Counted from the stretch's first letter, positions 8,849 through 18,366 are shown. The stretch: 64,000 bases of DNA from Desulfuromonadales bacterium (GCA_016931615.1 JAFGEL010000032.1:1-64000); one strand, 5' to 3'. A program made the numbers and translations. Notes: generated from the sequence alone by a model not told the origin.

Positions 8849-9307
8849 TTATTCAAGATCGAGAATATAGGCCCATTCTTCGGCAGCGACCGGCATGATC
8901 GACAGGCGATTGCCTTTACGCACCAGGGGCATATTTTCAAGGGCCTCATGCTCTTTCAGTTCCGCCAGGGAAATCGTTCGTCTGGTGTGACGGACATATT
9001 TGATGTCGACCATCATCCAACGCGGCCTGGCCGGATCACTTTTGGGGTCGAAATACTTGGACTCCGGGTCAAAAGCGGTATGATCGGGATAGCCTTCGCG
9101 CACCACCTCCATAAGTCCGACGATCCCCGGCACCTCGCAATTGGAATGATAGAAAAACACCTGGTCGCCGATTTTCATCTCATCGCGCATCATGTTGCGC
9201 GCCTGGTAGTTACGCACCCCGTCCCAGTGTTCGGTCTGGTCGGGCATGTTTTTCAGATCGTCGATGCTGAAAGCGTTCGGTTCCGATTTCATCAGCCAAT
9301 AGTTCAT
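8849..9307 (-). CDS. EVE-domain protein
   Basis: A 152-residue single-domain EVE protein (thymocyte nuclear protein 1 / PUA-like fold), a family that binds modified bases. Typical features are the start MNYWLMKSEP, the WDGVRNYQARN segment, a FFYHSN strand and PRWMMVDI. The start at 9307 is supported by GGGAG 7 nt upstream and by the family N-terminus; a frame extending to 9355 adds unrelated residues. EVE proteins are often linked to modification-dependent restriction or RNA processing, but no such partner is visible here. Confidence 0.88.
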   Translation of the reverse strand: MNYWLMKSEPNAFSIDDLKNMPDQTEHWDGVRNYQARNMMRDEMKIGDQVFFYHSNCEVPGIVGLMEVVREGYPDHTAFDPESKYFDPKSDPARPRWMMVDIKYVRHTRRTISLAELKEHEALENMPLVRKGNRLSIMPVAAEEWAYILDLE

Positions 9308-9593
9308 AGCTTGCTCCCAAAAATAACGGTAATATTGTTGAACAGCCAAAAACAACCCTGGAATACTAACACATTTGCCCTGGGAGCGATCACTCCCCGC
9401 CGGCTGGCGTTATGAAACTTGCTGCTCACCGGGGAGACGATAAACTATTCGGAACATGCTAAAGAAGAGAATTCCTGAATGGTTCCCGCAGTTAGTAAGA
9501 GGCGGAAAAGAATAATCAACTTTCGGCGATGGCCGGAATTACAGTTTGCCACCCCAATCTGACCCTTTAGGTAAGGCCTGAGCAGAACAACTC

Positions 9594-10527
9594 ATGAAGA
9601 TAAGCAGAAAAGACCTGCAGGATGCGGTTGAAGAGCAGATCATTACTCCAGAGCAGTCTGAGCGTCTGGAGGAGTTTCTCAAGCAGCATGCAGGCGACGG
9701 CCCCAGATTCGACTTTACCCATGTTCTGTACTATCTCGGGGGCCTCATCGCCATCGGCGCTATGACCCTGTTTATGAATCTGGGCTGGGAGTCCTTCGGG
9801 GGGTGGGGCATTCTGGTGATCTCTTTGCTCTATGCCGCTATAGGAATGAAACTGTCCAACTCCTTTGACTCCAGAGGGCACAAAGTTCCCGCCGGCATCT
9901 GCGCCACCTTCGTCGTGGCCTTATCACCCCTGGCTATTTACGGCCTGCAACAGGCTTTGGGCCTATGGCCCGATGCCACGACTTATCGTGAATATCATCG
10001 CTATATCAAGTGGCATTGGCTCTATATGGAGCTCGCCACCCTGGCTGTCGGCACAATCGTAGCCTGGCGGTACAAATATCCTTTTCTGATCATGCCGATT
10101 GCCGTCACCCTCTGGTATCTGTCCATGGATATGACGGCCATGCTCAGTGGCGGGGATTTTGACTGGGAATTACGTAAACTGGTTTCTCTCTATAGCGGCC
10201 TTCTGGGGTGGCCTGTCTCTGCAACATTCGGACAGCGAATTCTCGAAGTTCATATATTTCTGCATCAACCTCTTCATGATCTGTGTCGGGGCGCTTTTGG
10301 TGCGTCGGGTGTTCGTGGTCTTCGGCGCTCTCGGCGGCTGTGGCTATCTTGGTTACCTGGCCTCACATGTCTTTAAAGACAGCTGGTTGTTCCCGATCTC
10401 GCTATCCGCAATCGGGCTGATGGTTATCTATCTTGGAATTCTCTGGCAGAAGCATGAAAAAGCCATTACTGAAAAACCACGAAAGATACTTCCTCCCCCG
10501 TTAAGAGAGTTACTGGATTCAAGATGA
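9594..10527 (+). pseudogene. Frameshifted and internally shortened DUF2157-like membrane protein gene
   Basis: The first frame (from 9594) has the start of a DUF2157-like protein: a short helix, then FDFTHVLYYLGGL and several membrane helices up to LRKLVSLYSGLL near 10205. It then runs into nonsense. The family continues in the +1 frame from about 10195 (AAFWGGLSLQHSDSE, further helices, ending at 10527). Compared from memory with the usual protein, roughly 30 residues around one transmembrane segment are missing at the switch, so an out-of-frame deletion is more likely than a single-base error. The 3' end overlaps the next gene by ATGA, so the operon structure survives. Confidence 0.72.
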
Positions 10528-11108
10528 ATAAAATTCTCTGGATTGTCATTTTCAGCGGGGTCTTCATCTGGTCCGCTATCGATCCGAAAGATTATTTTAC
10601 CTGGTTTCTGGAGGTCTTCCCGGCAGTGATCGCCGTATTGATCCTGTTTTTCACTGAAAAATCTTTTCCCCTGACCCCTCTTGCCTACATATTCATACTC
10701 ATCCATGCCATTATTCTGATGGTGGGTGGGCACTACACCTATGCCGAAGTTCCTTACGGTGATTTTTTCGCCACGGGCAGAAACAATTACGACAAGATCG
10801 GGCACCTGGCCCAGGGCTTTATTCCGGCCTTGATTGCCCGTGAAATTCTGATTCGAAAAGGAGTTATTCAAGCAAAAAACTGGCTCAATTTTTTCGTCGT
10901 CAGTACCTGCTTGGCAATCAGCGCCTTTTACGAATTGATCGAATGGTGGGTTGCAGTGCTGTCCGGCGAATCGGCTGAGGCGTTCCTTGGAACACAGGGT
11001 TATATGTGGGACACGCAATCGGATATGGCCCTGGCTCTGTTGGGGGCGATACTGTCACTCCTGTTGCTCTCCAGAGTCCATGACCCGCAGCTGAAAAGAT
11101 TGATCTGA
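10524..11108 (+). CDS. DUF2238 (YjdF-like) integral membrane protein
   Basis: A 194-residue protein with about six membrane helices and the DUF2238 core: HYTYAEVPYGD, a NNYDKIGHLAQGF segment, FYELIEWW and a YMWDTQSDM motif, all rich in conserved charged and aromatic residues inside membrane regions. The biochemical role of the family is unknown. Its start overlaps the stop of the decayed DUF2157-like gene by 4 bp, and the two were probably one membrane-protein operon. Confidence 0.85.
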   Translation: MNKILWIVIFSGVFIWSAIDPKDYFTWFLEVFPAVIAVLILFFTEKSFPLTPLAYIFILIHAIILMVGGHYTYAEVPYGDFFATGRNNYDKIGHLAQGFIPALIAREILIRKGVIQAKNWLNFFVVSTCLAISAFYELIEWWVAVLSGESAEAFLGTQGYMWDTQSDMALALLGAILSLLLLSRVHDPQLKRLI

Positions 11109-11184
11109 AAAACCTGAGCAGGGCGTGTTTTGCAAAGCCCTTCTCAGAGTCATACATTTCACCGCGGAAGAATGGAGACTGACA

Positions 11185-12522
11185 ATGCCCTGTTCACTGT
11201 TCAACTCCCTGCTGAAAGCTGTCATTCTTGTTTTACTGACGACCGGTACCGGATATGCCGCAGACAGCACATCCACACCACTGAATGCCGAAGCTTCGGA
11301 TCCGGTCAAACTGGGCTGGATGGCCGGGTTTCCTCCCCCGCCCGAAAAGCTGATCATGCAACCGGAAAGCAATTTTTTCAGTTTTCCCAAGTTGCGCTGG
11401 ACGGTTTGCCACATCAGGGAATTGATGCCGACCAAACAGGTGAGCCGTGGTATCGGGGCGCCGGTGGCCATGACCTATGCCCACAACGATGCCATTAACC
11501 AGGCCATTGATGAGCTGCGTTTTACCCCGCTTGGCGGCAGCCGGGAGATGACCTGGCAGGAGTCACTCGCCGCCAACTATACCGACGGTATCCTGATCCT
11601 TCACAGGGGCAATATCATTTACGAACGCTACTTCGGCTGTCTGGATGAGAAAAGCAAGCACGCTGCCATGTCGATGACCAAGTCGCTGACCGGCCTGCTC
11701 GCCCAGATTCTTGTGGCCGAAGGCAAACTCGATCCCGCGGCCCAAGTCAAAACGATCATTCCCGAACTTGCCGACAGCGGTTTTGGCAATGCCACAGTGC
11801 GCCAGGTCATGGACATGACCACAGCCCTCGCCTACAGCGAGGATTACAGCGATCCCAACGCCGACATCTGGATCTACTCGACCGCCGCCAACCCCCTGCC
11901 CAAACCTGCTGACTATACCGGGCCAAACGGCTATTTTGAATACCTGCAAACCGTCAGGCAGAACGGCATCCACGGTGAGGCGTTCGGCTACCGGACCATC
12001 AACAGCGATGCTCTGGGCTGGATTATCTCACGAATCAGCGGCAAAAATATCGCCGAGCTACTGTCGGAGCGCATCTGGAGCCGCATGGGTGCCGAACAGG
12101 ACGCCTACATGACGGTCGATGGCAAAGGCACACCCTTTGCCGGCGGTGGCCTGAGCGCCGGTCTTCGGGATCTGGGACGGATCGGTCAGCTGATGTTGAA
12201 CGGTGGCAAAATCAATGGTCAGCAGCTGTTCCCCCAAGAGGTTGTCGACGATATCCGTCGTGGCGGCAACCGAGCGGCCTTTGCCAAAGCCGGGTATAAA
12301 ACCCTCATCGGTGGCAGCTACCGCAGCATGTGGTGGGTGTTTCACAACAGGCATGGCGCTTTTGCCGCCAGAGGGGTCCATGGGCAGACCATTTATATCG
12401 ATCCGGCTGCCGATATGGTGATCGTCAGGTACTCGTCTTTCCCTACAGCTAAAAATGCCGCCATCGATCCGACTTCCCTGCCTGCCTACCAGGCCGTGGC
12501 CGAGTTGTTGATAAGCAAATAG
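11185..12522 (+). CDS. Secreted beta-lactamase-fold serine hydrolase (NylB/class C-like)
   Basis: A 445-residue exported hydrolase. The start at 11185 has GGAG 8 nt upstream and gives a clean signal peptide with a likely cut after TGYAA; the longer GTG start at 11125 would bury it. The SxxK nucleophile motif is SMTK, followed by the MDMTTALAYSEDYSDPNAD segment typical of 6-aminohexanoate-dimer-hydrolase-like enzymes, a catalytic Tyr in the FGYRTINSD region and GGGLSAGLRDLGRIGQ near the C-terminal half. The natural substrate cannot be told from sequence; amide, ester or peptide hydrolysis in the periplasm are all possible. Confidence 0.85.
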   Translation: MPCSLFNSLLKAVILVLLTTGTGYAADSTSTPLNAEASDPVKLGWMAGFPPPPEKLIMQPESNFFSFPKLRWTVCHIRELMPTKQVSRGIGAPVAMTYAHNDAINQAIDELRFTPLGGSREMTWQESLAANYTDGILILHRGNIIYERYFGCLDEKSKHAAMSMTKSLTGLLAQILVAEGKLDPAAQVKTIIPELADSGFGNATVRQVMDMTTALAYSEDYSDPNADIWIYSTAANPLPKPADYTGPNGYFEYLQTVRQNGIHGEAFGYRTINSDALGWIISRISGKNIAELLSERIWSRMGAEQDAYMTVDGKGTPFAGGGLSAGLRDLGRIGQLMLNGGKINGQQLFPQEVVDDIRRGGNRAAFAKAGYKTLIGGSYRSMWWVFHNRHGAFAARGVHGQTIYIDPAADMVIVRYSSFPTAKNAAIDPTSLPAYQAVAELLISK

Positions 12523-12663
12523 TCAAGGGTTCACCAGCTGGCGACGGTCTCCTGAAGGCCAGGAGTCAGGCCGACCGCTTACGCAAACCGGATCATGGAC
12601 TATAATCACAGGGTATTTTTCAGCACTGGAATATTTTCATGTTTGGCGAGGGGATGATCATTG

Positions 12664-13782
12664 ATGAAGAGCTATTTTGCCACACCGGAGAGAACAAACG
12701 AGCAGGATCTCAAACTGGAAATTGACATCGCCAGCCAGAACCCTGTGATGTCCGGCTTGTTGCATTCAGTCAGTGGACTCCTGGCCATTCTCGATGAACA
12801 CCGGCAGATCGTTGCTTTCAATGATTCCTTTTTGAGAATGCTCGGGGTTGATAATCCTACCTCAGCTTTAGGGTTGCGCTACAGTGAAGCGCTGGACTGT
12901 GTCCACTCCGAAGAAGAACCAGCCGGCTGCGGAACGACCAAGCACTGTTCATCCTGTGGTGCCGCCATCGCCATTGTTTCAAGTCTGAAAAATAACACTC
13001 CAACAGAAAAAGTCTGCGCCCTCAGCGCTAAACGGGGTGGAAAAGAGCTCGATATTGCGCTTCTGGTCAAGGCTAGTCCGATCACCATCGACGGCAAGCG
13101 ATTCCTGTTGATTTTTCTCCAGGACATCACCCAGCAACAACAGCGGGCGGCTCTGGAGCGGACTTTTTTTCATGATGTCAATAACATGTTGTTTCAGCTC
13201 CTCGGCACAAGCGAACTGCTGGTCAACGAAAGCCCGACAGATCTTGCCAGATCGGTTCGTCAGGCGTCTTTGCGGCTGACAAAGGAAATCGCCATCCAAC
13301 GCTGCCTTTCGGAAAACGAATTAAGCGATTATCTGCCCGCCTGGACGGAAATGAGCACAGTTGAAATCATGGATGAGCTGAACTCGTTCTTTACCAGTTA
13401 CCCGGCAGCCCGTGACAGAAAGTTCATAGTGACCAATGAGCACCCTGAGGATATCCTTAAAACTGACAGTTCTTTACTATTGCGCGTTCTCTGCAATATG
13501 ATCACAAACGTCCTGGAGGCGACAGAAAAGTTTGGCACCGTCAGAATCTGGCTGGAGAAAAAACCCGCGACTATCGACTTCCATGTCTGGAACTCCCAGG
13601 AAAGCCCCGAAAGCCTGGCGCTGCGGATCTTTCAACGCAACTTCAGCACCAAAGAGCAGGCCGGCAGAGGGATCGGCACCTACTCCATGAAATTACTTGG
13701 CGAAAAAATTCTGGGCGGTCAGGTCAGTTTTTCAAGCTCGGCCGCTGATGGGACAACTTTCACTTTCAGCCATCCCATCTAG
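12664..13782 (+). CDS. PAS sensor histidine kinase with a cysteine cluster
   Basis: A 372-residue soluble kinase. The N-terminal PAS domain (about 30-155) contains an inserted cysteine cluster, DCVHSEEEPAGCG then KHCSSCGAA, a pattern found in PAS kinases of this bacterial group that could bind metal or sense redox state. The H-box is FFHDVNNMLFQLLG, and the ATPase part has an N-box CNMITNVLEA and GRGIGTYSMKLLGEK. The start at 12664 is the ATG with GAGGGG about 9 nt upstream. No response regulator is adjacent, so this is an orphan kinase. Metal or redox sensing is an inference from the cysteines. Confidence 0.83.
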   Translation: MKSYFATPERTNEQDLKLEIDIASQNPVMSGLLHSVSGLLAILDEHRQIVAFNDSFLRMLGVDNPTSALGLRYSEALDCVHSEEEPAGCGTTKHCSSCGAAIAIVSSLKNNTPTEKVCALSAKRGGKELDIALLVKASPITIDGKRFLLIFLQDITQQQQRAALERTFFHDVNNMLFQLLGTSELLVNESPTDLARSVRQASLRLTKEIAIQRCLSENELSDYLPAWTEMSTVEIMDELNSFFTSYPAARDRKFIVTNEHPEDILKTDSSLLLRVLCNMITNVLEATEKFGTVRIWLEKKPATIDFHVWNSQESPESLALRIFQRNFSTKEQAGRGIGTYSMKLLGEKILGGQVSFSSSAADGTTFTFSHPI

Positions 13783-13917
13783 ACACGTGTTCGTCTCAGC
13801 TAAAAACAGGTATTTTCTGCTCGGCAAGAAAAGCCACTGCAGACCTTACCATTCGGCTCACCTCCCTGGCTGCTACAAAAATTAAAGACGACAGAGGACT
13901 CAAAACAGGAGACAAAC

Positions 13918-14532
13918 ATGGAAAAAACCTGGCGCTGTACAGTTTGTGGCTATCTTCACAAGGGTGAAAACCCGCCTGATATCTGCCCGGTATGCGGGGT
14001 CGATGCCAGTAAATTTGAACTGGTCGCTGAAACACCGTCACAGGCGGCGGAACCGACCACCTGGAGAGCGACCCTGACCCAGAAGGGCATGGATCTGTTC
14101 AACGAAATACAAGCCTCTTTCGTCCCCCATGCCGTGGCCGCCCATTTCCCCAATGCCCTGCTGCCAACCGGTTTTCTGTTTCTGCTCCTGACTGCTGTCA
14201 GTTCCGAAAACTCCTTTGAAGCGACCTCTTACCACCTGCTGTTCGTGGCTTTCTTGGCGATCCCGGCGACCATTGCAACCGGTCTGGTTGCCTGGAAAAA
14301 GAAATTTTCCGGCGAACTGGCTCCGATTTTTCGTAAAAAAATCCTCTTAAGTGTTGTCCTCTTCGTGCTTGCCATTCTATCCACGGGCTGGCGCTGGTAT
14401 CATCCCGAGGTGTTTACGTCCGGTGGAGTCTCTGCCTGGGTCTATTTTCTGCTGATTGCTGCAATACTCGGCTGTGTGACCCTGCTCGGTCACTACGGGG
14501 GGCAACTGGTGTTCGGACGCCAGCAGCGCTGA
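13918..14532 (+). CDS. Rubredoxin-like domain fused to a DUF2231 membrane domain
   Basis: A 204-residue protein. Residues 1-40 form a rubredoxin-like zinc/iron knuckle with two CxxC pairs (CTVCG and CPVCG), the Fe(Cys)4 pattern. After a linker comes a DUF2231-type membrane domain of four helices beginning with VPHAVAAHFPNALLPTG, whose conserved histidines could hold haem or metal. The fusion suggests electron transfer from a cytoplasmic rubredoxin head to a membrane redox centre. The gene stands alone between a sensor kinase and a lipocalin. The electron partners are unknown. Confidence 0.83.
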   Translation: MEKTWRCTVCGYLHKGENPPDICPVCGVDASKFELVAETPSQAAEPTTWRATLTQKGMDLFNEIQASFVPHAVAAHFPNALLPTGFLFLLLTAVSSENSFEATSYHLLFVAFLAIPATIATGLVAWKKKFSGELAPIFRKKILLSVVLFVLAILSTGWRWYHPEVFTSGGVSAWVYFLLIAAILGCVTLLGHYGGQLVFGRQQR

Positions 14533-14550
14533 TGGGAACAATCGCCAACC

Positions 14551-14718
14551 ATGCTTATCACGTCAGACAAAGGATTGCTCATGCGTTGTTCTGAACCGAC
14601 CCTGGGGCCGGAAGCCTTTAAACCGACCTGCCACCTGTTCTATGGCCTGCGGGTTTTCGCTTGTGACGATGACCGACCCAAATGGTCGGGGCATAAAAAT
14701 CAGTCAGTGGAACTTTGA
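14551..14718 (+). pseudogene. Short remnant resembling the C-terminus of a GFA/CENP-V-type protein
   Basis: A 55-codon open frame (internal ATG at 14581) ends with KPTCHLFYGLRVFACDDD and then RPKWSGH. This resembles the C-terminal tail of glutathione-dependent formaldehyde-activating (GFA) family proteins, where an HIFY..R..D.DD.LPKW pattern occurs. The N-terminal zinc-binding half is absent and there is no clear ribosome-binding site. It is most likely a decayed fragment next to the lipocalin gene. The assignment is by memory of the family pattern and is weak. Confidence 0.3.
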
Positions 14719-14734
14719 ACAATCGGAGGACCGT

Positions 14735-15259
14735 TTGAAAAAATTCTTGCTTTTGATCAGTGCGTTACTGCTCCCTGGCTGCCTGAATATTCCGGAAAAA
14801 GTTCAGCCCGTGACGGGATTCGAGTTAGAGCGTTATCTCGGCCGGTGGTATGAGATCGCTCGTCTGGATCATCCTTTTGAGAAGGGCCTGACCCGAGTGA
14901 CCGCCGACTACAGCCGGAAAAAAGACGGCGGGGTCCTGGTTGTCAATCGCGGTTTCTCTGAGACCCAAAACACCTGGAAAGAAGCCAGGGGCAGGGCTTA
15001 TTTTGTCAATACTCCGGCAGAAGGGTACCTCAAAGTTTCATTCTTCGGTCCTTTCTACGGCTCCTATGTTATTTTTGAGCTGGATCGCGACAACTACCGG
15101 TACGCGTTCATCTCGGGACCTGATACCGATTATTTGTGGCTTCTGGCACGAACTCCCACTGTCGAACCGCAACTGATCGACAGATTCATCGGCATGGCTT
15201 GGGCACGGGGCTTTGACACAGACAACCTGATTTTCGTCAATCAGAATGGTTCTCCATAG
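14735..15259 (+). CDS. blc: Outer-membrane lipocalin (Blc-like lipoprotein)
   Basis: A 174-residue lipocalin. The TTG start at 14735 is chosen because GGAGGA lies just upstream and it yields a lipoprotein signal peptide with the lipobox LLPGC (Cys about residue 14). The lipocalin signature follows: YLGRWYEIARLDHPFEKG, then the strands VVNRGF and GRAYFVNTPAEGYLKVSFF, and the FISGPDTDYLWLLARTP motif near the C-terminus. Blc-type lipocalins bind lysophospholipids or fatty acids at the outer membrane under envelope stress. The second residue after the Cys is not Asp, in line with outer-membrane sorting. Confidence 0.9.
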   Translation: MKKFLLLISALLLPGCLNIPEKVQPVTGFELERYLGRWYEIARLDHPFEKGLTRVTADYSRKKDGGVLVVNRGFSETQNTWKEARGRAYFVNTPAEGYLKVSFFGPFYGSYVIFELDRDNYRYAFISGPDTDYLWLLARTPTVEPQLIDRFIGMAWARGFDTDNLIFVNQNGSP

Positions 15260-15311
15260 CGAAGAATCGTGATCTCATCTTAAATTGTCCTGAAAGGATC
15301 AAAAATATTAC

Positions 15312-15944
15312 ATGGCCCTTAAAATCAGTCCCGCTCAGACCAAGGCAAAAATTCTGGCAATCGGTGCCAGCCCGCGCAACGCTGGAAATTCGGATATTAT
15401 CCTGAAACACTTCTGTGCGGGTGCTGAAAAGTATGGTGTTAAGACCCGGGACATTCAACTGAGAGATTGCCGGATAAGCCCCTGCGTCGGTTGTGAACTC
15501 TGCCGCAAAAGCGGCAAATGTTCGCGCTTTGATGACGATATGGCCGCGATATATCCTCAGTTGGTTGAAGCTCGGGGGCTGTTTCTGATATCACCGGTGC
15601 ACAACTACAACATCACCGCATGGATGAAGGGTTTTATTGACAGACTCTACTGTTTCTATGATTTTACCGAACCCCGACCCAATTCCTGGAGCAGCAGACT
15701 TGCAAACCAGGGCCGTAAAGCGGTTGTCGCGACCGTCTGTGAACAAACCACAGTTGAAGACATGGGATTCGCCCTCGAAGCCATGCAGCGCCCGCTGGAA
15801 GCCCTGGGCTATGAGGTGATCAAGACGATTCCCGTTCTCGGAGTCTTTGCAAAAGGCCGGATTGCCGAAAACACCAATATTCTCGCTGACATGGAAAAAC
15901 AGGGGCAAATCCTGGCCCGGGCCATCAGTCATTCAGATGACTGA
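15312..15944 (+). CDS. Flavodoxin-fold NAD(P)H-dependent FMN reductase / iron-sulfur flavoprotein-like
   Basis: A 210-residue protein of the NADPH-dependent FMN reductase superfamily. The phosphate-binding loop is GASPRNAGNSD, and the family strand SPVHNYNITAWMKGFIDR contacts FMN. Between them CRISPCVGCELCRKSGKC provides a cysteine cluster similar to the compact C-x2-C-x2-C motif of archaeal-type iron-sulfur flavoproteins, so a 4Fe-4S cluster is possible. The gene is separated by a short gap from the homocysteine methyltransferase gene downstream. Physiological acceptor unknown. Confidence 0.85.
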   Translation: MALKISPAQTKAKILAIGASPRNAGNSDIILKHFCAGAEKYGVKTRDIQLRDCRISPCVGCELCRKSGKCSRFDDDMAAIYPQLVEARGLFLISPVHNYNITAWMKGFIDRLYCFYDFTEPRPNSWSSRLANQGRKAVVATVCEQTTVEDMGFALEAMQRPLEALGYEVIKTIPVLGVFAKGRIAENTNILADMEKQGQILARAISHSDD

Positions 15945-16016
15945 CAGAGGGCAACTTCAACTCAAAGAATCCCTGAAACTTGACTTATCAGGACTGACCC
16001 AGAGGAAAAAGCAGAC

Positions 16017-16931
16017 ATGACGACACACCGGGTAACAATTCTGGATGGCGGCATGGGTAGAGAGCTCGAGCGCCGCGGAGCCCCATTCAAACAGCCGGAA
16101 TGGTCGGCGTTGGCGATGATGGAAGCGCCGCAGATAGTCACACAGGTCCACAAGGATTTTATCGCCGCTGGCGCTCGCGTGATTACGACCAACAGCTACG
16201 CCCTGGTACCCTTTCATATCCGAGAACAACGCTTTCGCGATGACGCCCGTGAGCTGGCTGAAGCCGCCGGCCGGGCCGCCCGTCAAGCTGTCGGGGAATC
16301 CCGCAGCGACACTCGAATTGCCGGTTGCATTCCACCCCTGTTCGGTTCATACCGCGCCGATCTTTATCAGCCCCAACGCGTTGATGAGATTGCCGTCCCG
16401 CTGATCAAGGGCTTAAGTCCCTACGTCGATATCTGGCTGTGTGAAACCCAGAGTCTTATCGCCGAACCGGTGCGGGTCAAGGATCTCCTCACCGAACTGA
16501 ATCAACACAACCGGCCCTTCTGGGTATCATTCACTTTGGAAGACGCTCAGCCAACGGACACTCCGCGGCTGCGTTCCGGGGAAACTGTTGTTGAAGCCGT
16601 GGCCGCCATGGTGGCGCTTGATGTTGAAGCGATTCTGTTTAACTGCTGTCAACCTGAGGTCATCTCCGCGGCAATTCAACTTACAGGGAACACGTTACAG
16701 AAAAAAAATGCCGAAAAGATCCAGATCGGCGCTTATGCCAACGCCTTCCCGCCTCAACCGAAAGATGCCACCGCCAACGCAGGCCTGGATATCGTGCGGG
16801 CCGATTTGACCCCAGAAGCCTACCTTGATTGGGCGCGACAATGGCAACGCGAGGGCGCCACACTGATTGGCGGCTGCTGCGGAATCGGACCGACCCACAT
16901 CGCCCTGCTGGCTGAAAAACTTCCGGCTTGA
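16017..16931 (+). CDS. Homocysteine S-methyltransferase family protein
   Basis: A 304-residue Pfam S-methyl_trans protein (MmuM/BHMT-type TIM barrel). It begins with ILDGGMGRELERRG and contains the zinc-binding cysteines as FNCCQPE near 204 and GGCCGIGPTHI near 290. It should transfer a methyl group from S-methylmethionine, betaine or a similar donor to homocysteine. A sodium symporter gene starts about 60 bp downstream on the same strand and may import the methyl donor, as with mmuP/mmuM, although that transporter belongs to another family. Confidence 0.87.
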   Translation: MTTHRVTILDGGMGRELERRGAPFKQPEWSALAMMEAPQIVTQVHKDFIAAGARVITTNSYALVPFHIREQRFRDDARELAEAAGRAARQAVGESRSDTRIAGCIPPLFGSYRADLYQPQRVDEIAVPLIKGLSPYVDIWLCETQSLIAEPVRVKDLLTELNQHNRPFWVSFTLEDAQPTDTPRLRSGETVVEAVAAMVALDVEAILFNCCQPEVISAAIQLTGNTLQKKNAEKIQIGAYANAFPPQPKDATANAGLDIVRADLTPEAYLDWARQWQREGATLIGGCCGIGPTHIALLAEKLPA

Positions 16932-16989
16932 GAATGACGGTCAGATTCATGCGACAATCCTTCGCAACGACATTCGGCAGCCGCCAAAA

Positions 16990-18366
16990 ATGACCGGCAA
17001 TCTTTCCTTCCTGTTCGCATTTGTAGCGACTCTTGCCGCCATCATTCTCATGGCCTGGGGCGGAAGAACCAAAGCTCTGGATGGAATCGACTTTTCACTG
17101 GGCGGTCGCAAAGCAGGTCGCTGGAATGTCTTCGGCGCCATTACCGGAACCCTGGTGGGTGGCGCATCGACGATCGGTACCGCGCAACTGGCATTTATTT
17201 ACGGACTGTCAGCCTGGTGGTTCACCCTCGGTGCCGGTTTGGCCTGTCTTTTTCTTGGCCTTTTTCTTGCTGTCCCGCTGCGCAACAGCCAGGTTGAAAC
17301 GATTCCGCAATTTATCGCCCGATATCACGGAAATCGGGCCCGCATCGCCGCCAGTCTGTTCACCGCATTAGGCATGTTCGTGCAAATCGTTGCACAAATG
17401 CTCGCCTGCGGTGCGATACTGGCCACACTTTTCGGTCTGGAACTGTTCTGGAGCGCAGCGCTTTCCGCCGTGTTGATTATTCTGTTCACTCTCGGCGGCG
17501 GCATGAAAGCAGCCGGTTTAACCGGCCTGATTAAAATGGGATTGATCTATCTGACCATGATTATCGCAGGTTGCTGGGCGTTGAAATTAAGTGGTGGCTG
17601 GAGTGAGCTGAAGGAGGTTTTCCCCGCTTTTCCATGGTTCAGTATTTTCGGTTACGGTATTGGAGAAGGTTTGTCCGATCTCTTGTCCATGGTGATCGGT
17701 GTTATTTCAACCCAGACCTACCTCCAGGCAATTTTTTCCGCCCGAGACGCCACAACAGCTCGCAGCGGAGCCTTGCTCAGCGCGGTTCTGATTCCCCCGC
17801 TCGGGCTGCTGGGAATCCTGGTCGGGCTTTACATGCGCAGCACGCAACCGGAACTGAAAAGCGCTTTAGCCCTGCCGACTTTCATTATTGAAACCCTGCC
17901 GTCCGGATTAGCCGGTATCGCCTTTGCCACCCTGCTGATCGCTGCTGTCGGCACCGCATCCGGCCTGGCGCTGGGCGTCGCCACAACCCTGAAAACAGAT
18001 GTCATCCGGCGGCAATGGATCAACAACCGTTACGAGCTGACGTTCTTTCGCGGCCTGACTTCAGGTATCGTATTGGCTGCTTTTGTTCTGTTGCTGTTCA
18101 ACCTCGGCTCGGCGATTATGGACTGGAGCTTCCTGTCGATGGGACTGCGCGGGGCAACACTCTGTATTCCACTGTTGTTCGCGGTTTTCCTGGGCAGCGG
18201 CCGCCTGCGTCGTGCCGGTGCCCTGTCGATCTTTATCGCCCCGGCCTGTGTCGTCGCCGCCGGTTTAGTGAATTTTTCAAGCGTTCCGCCTCTTTATCTC
18301 GGTCTCGGCATATCACTATTGTTATTCATCGGCGGGCTTTTATTCAGCCGCCGCAATCAACGATAA
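16990..18366 (+). CDS. Sodium:solute symporter (SSS family)
   Basis: A 458-residue transporter with about 12-13 membrane helices. The SSS features are FSLGGRKAGRW in the first loop, TLVGGASTIGTAQLAFIYG in helix 2, and a later GEGLSDLLSMVIGVISTQTYLQAIFSARD segment with the typical helix-6/7 break. The frame extends upstream to 16867, but the ATG at 16990 gives the family N-terminus (NLSFLFAFVATLAAII); no strong Shine-Dalgarno is visible. The substrate could be a methylated compound, suggested only by the adjacent methyltransferase gene. Confidence 0.83.
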   Translation: MTGNLSFLFAFVATLAAIILMAWGGRTKALDGIDFSLGGRKAGRWNVFGAITGTLVGGASTIGTAQLAFIYGLSAWWFTLGAGLACLFLGLFLAVPLRNSQVETIPQFIARYHGNRARIAASLFTALGMFVQIVAQMLACGAILATLFGLELFWSAALSAVLIILFTLGGGMKAAGLTGLIKMGLIYLTMIIAGCWALKLSGGWSELKEVFPAFPWFSIFGYGIGEGLSDLLSMVIGVISTQTYLQAIFSARDATTARSGALLSAVLIPPLGLLGILVGLYMRSTQPELKSALALPTFIIETLPSGLAGIAFATLLIAAVGTASGLALGVATTLKTDVIRRQWINNRYELTFFRGLTSGIVLAAFVLLLFNLGSAIMDWSFLSMGLRGATLCIPLLFAVFLGSGRLRRAGALSIFIAPACVVAAGLVNFSSVPPLYLGLGISLLLFIGGLLFSRRNQR

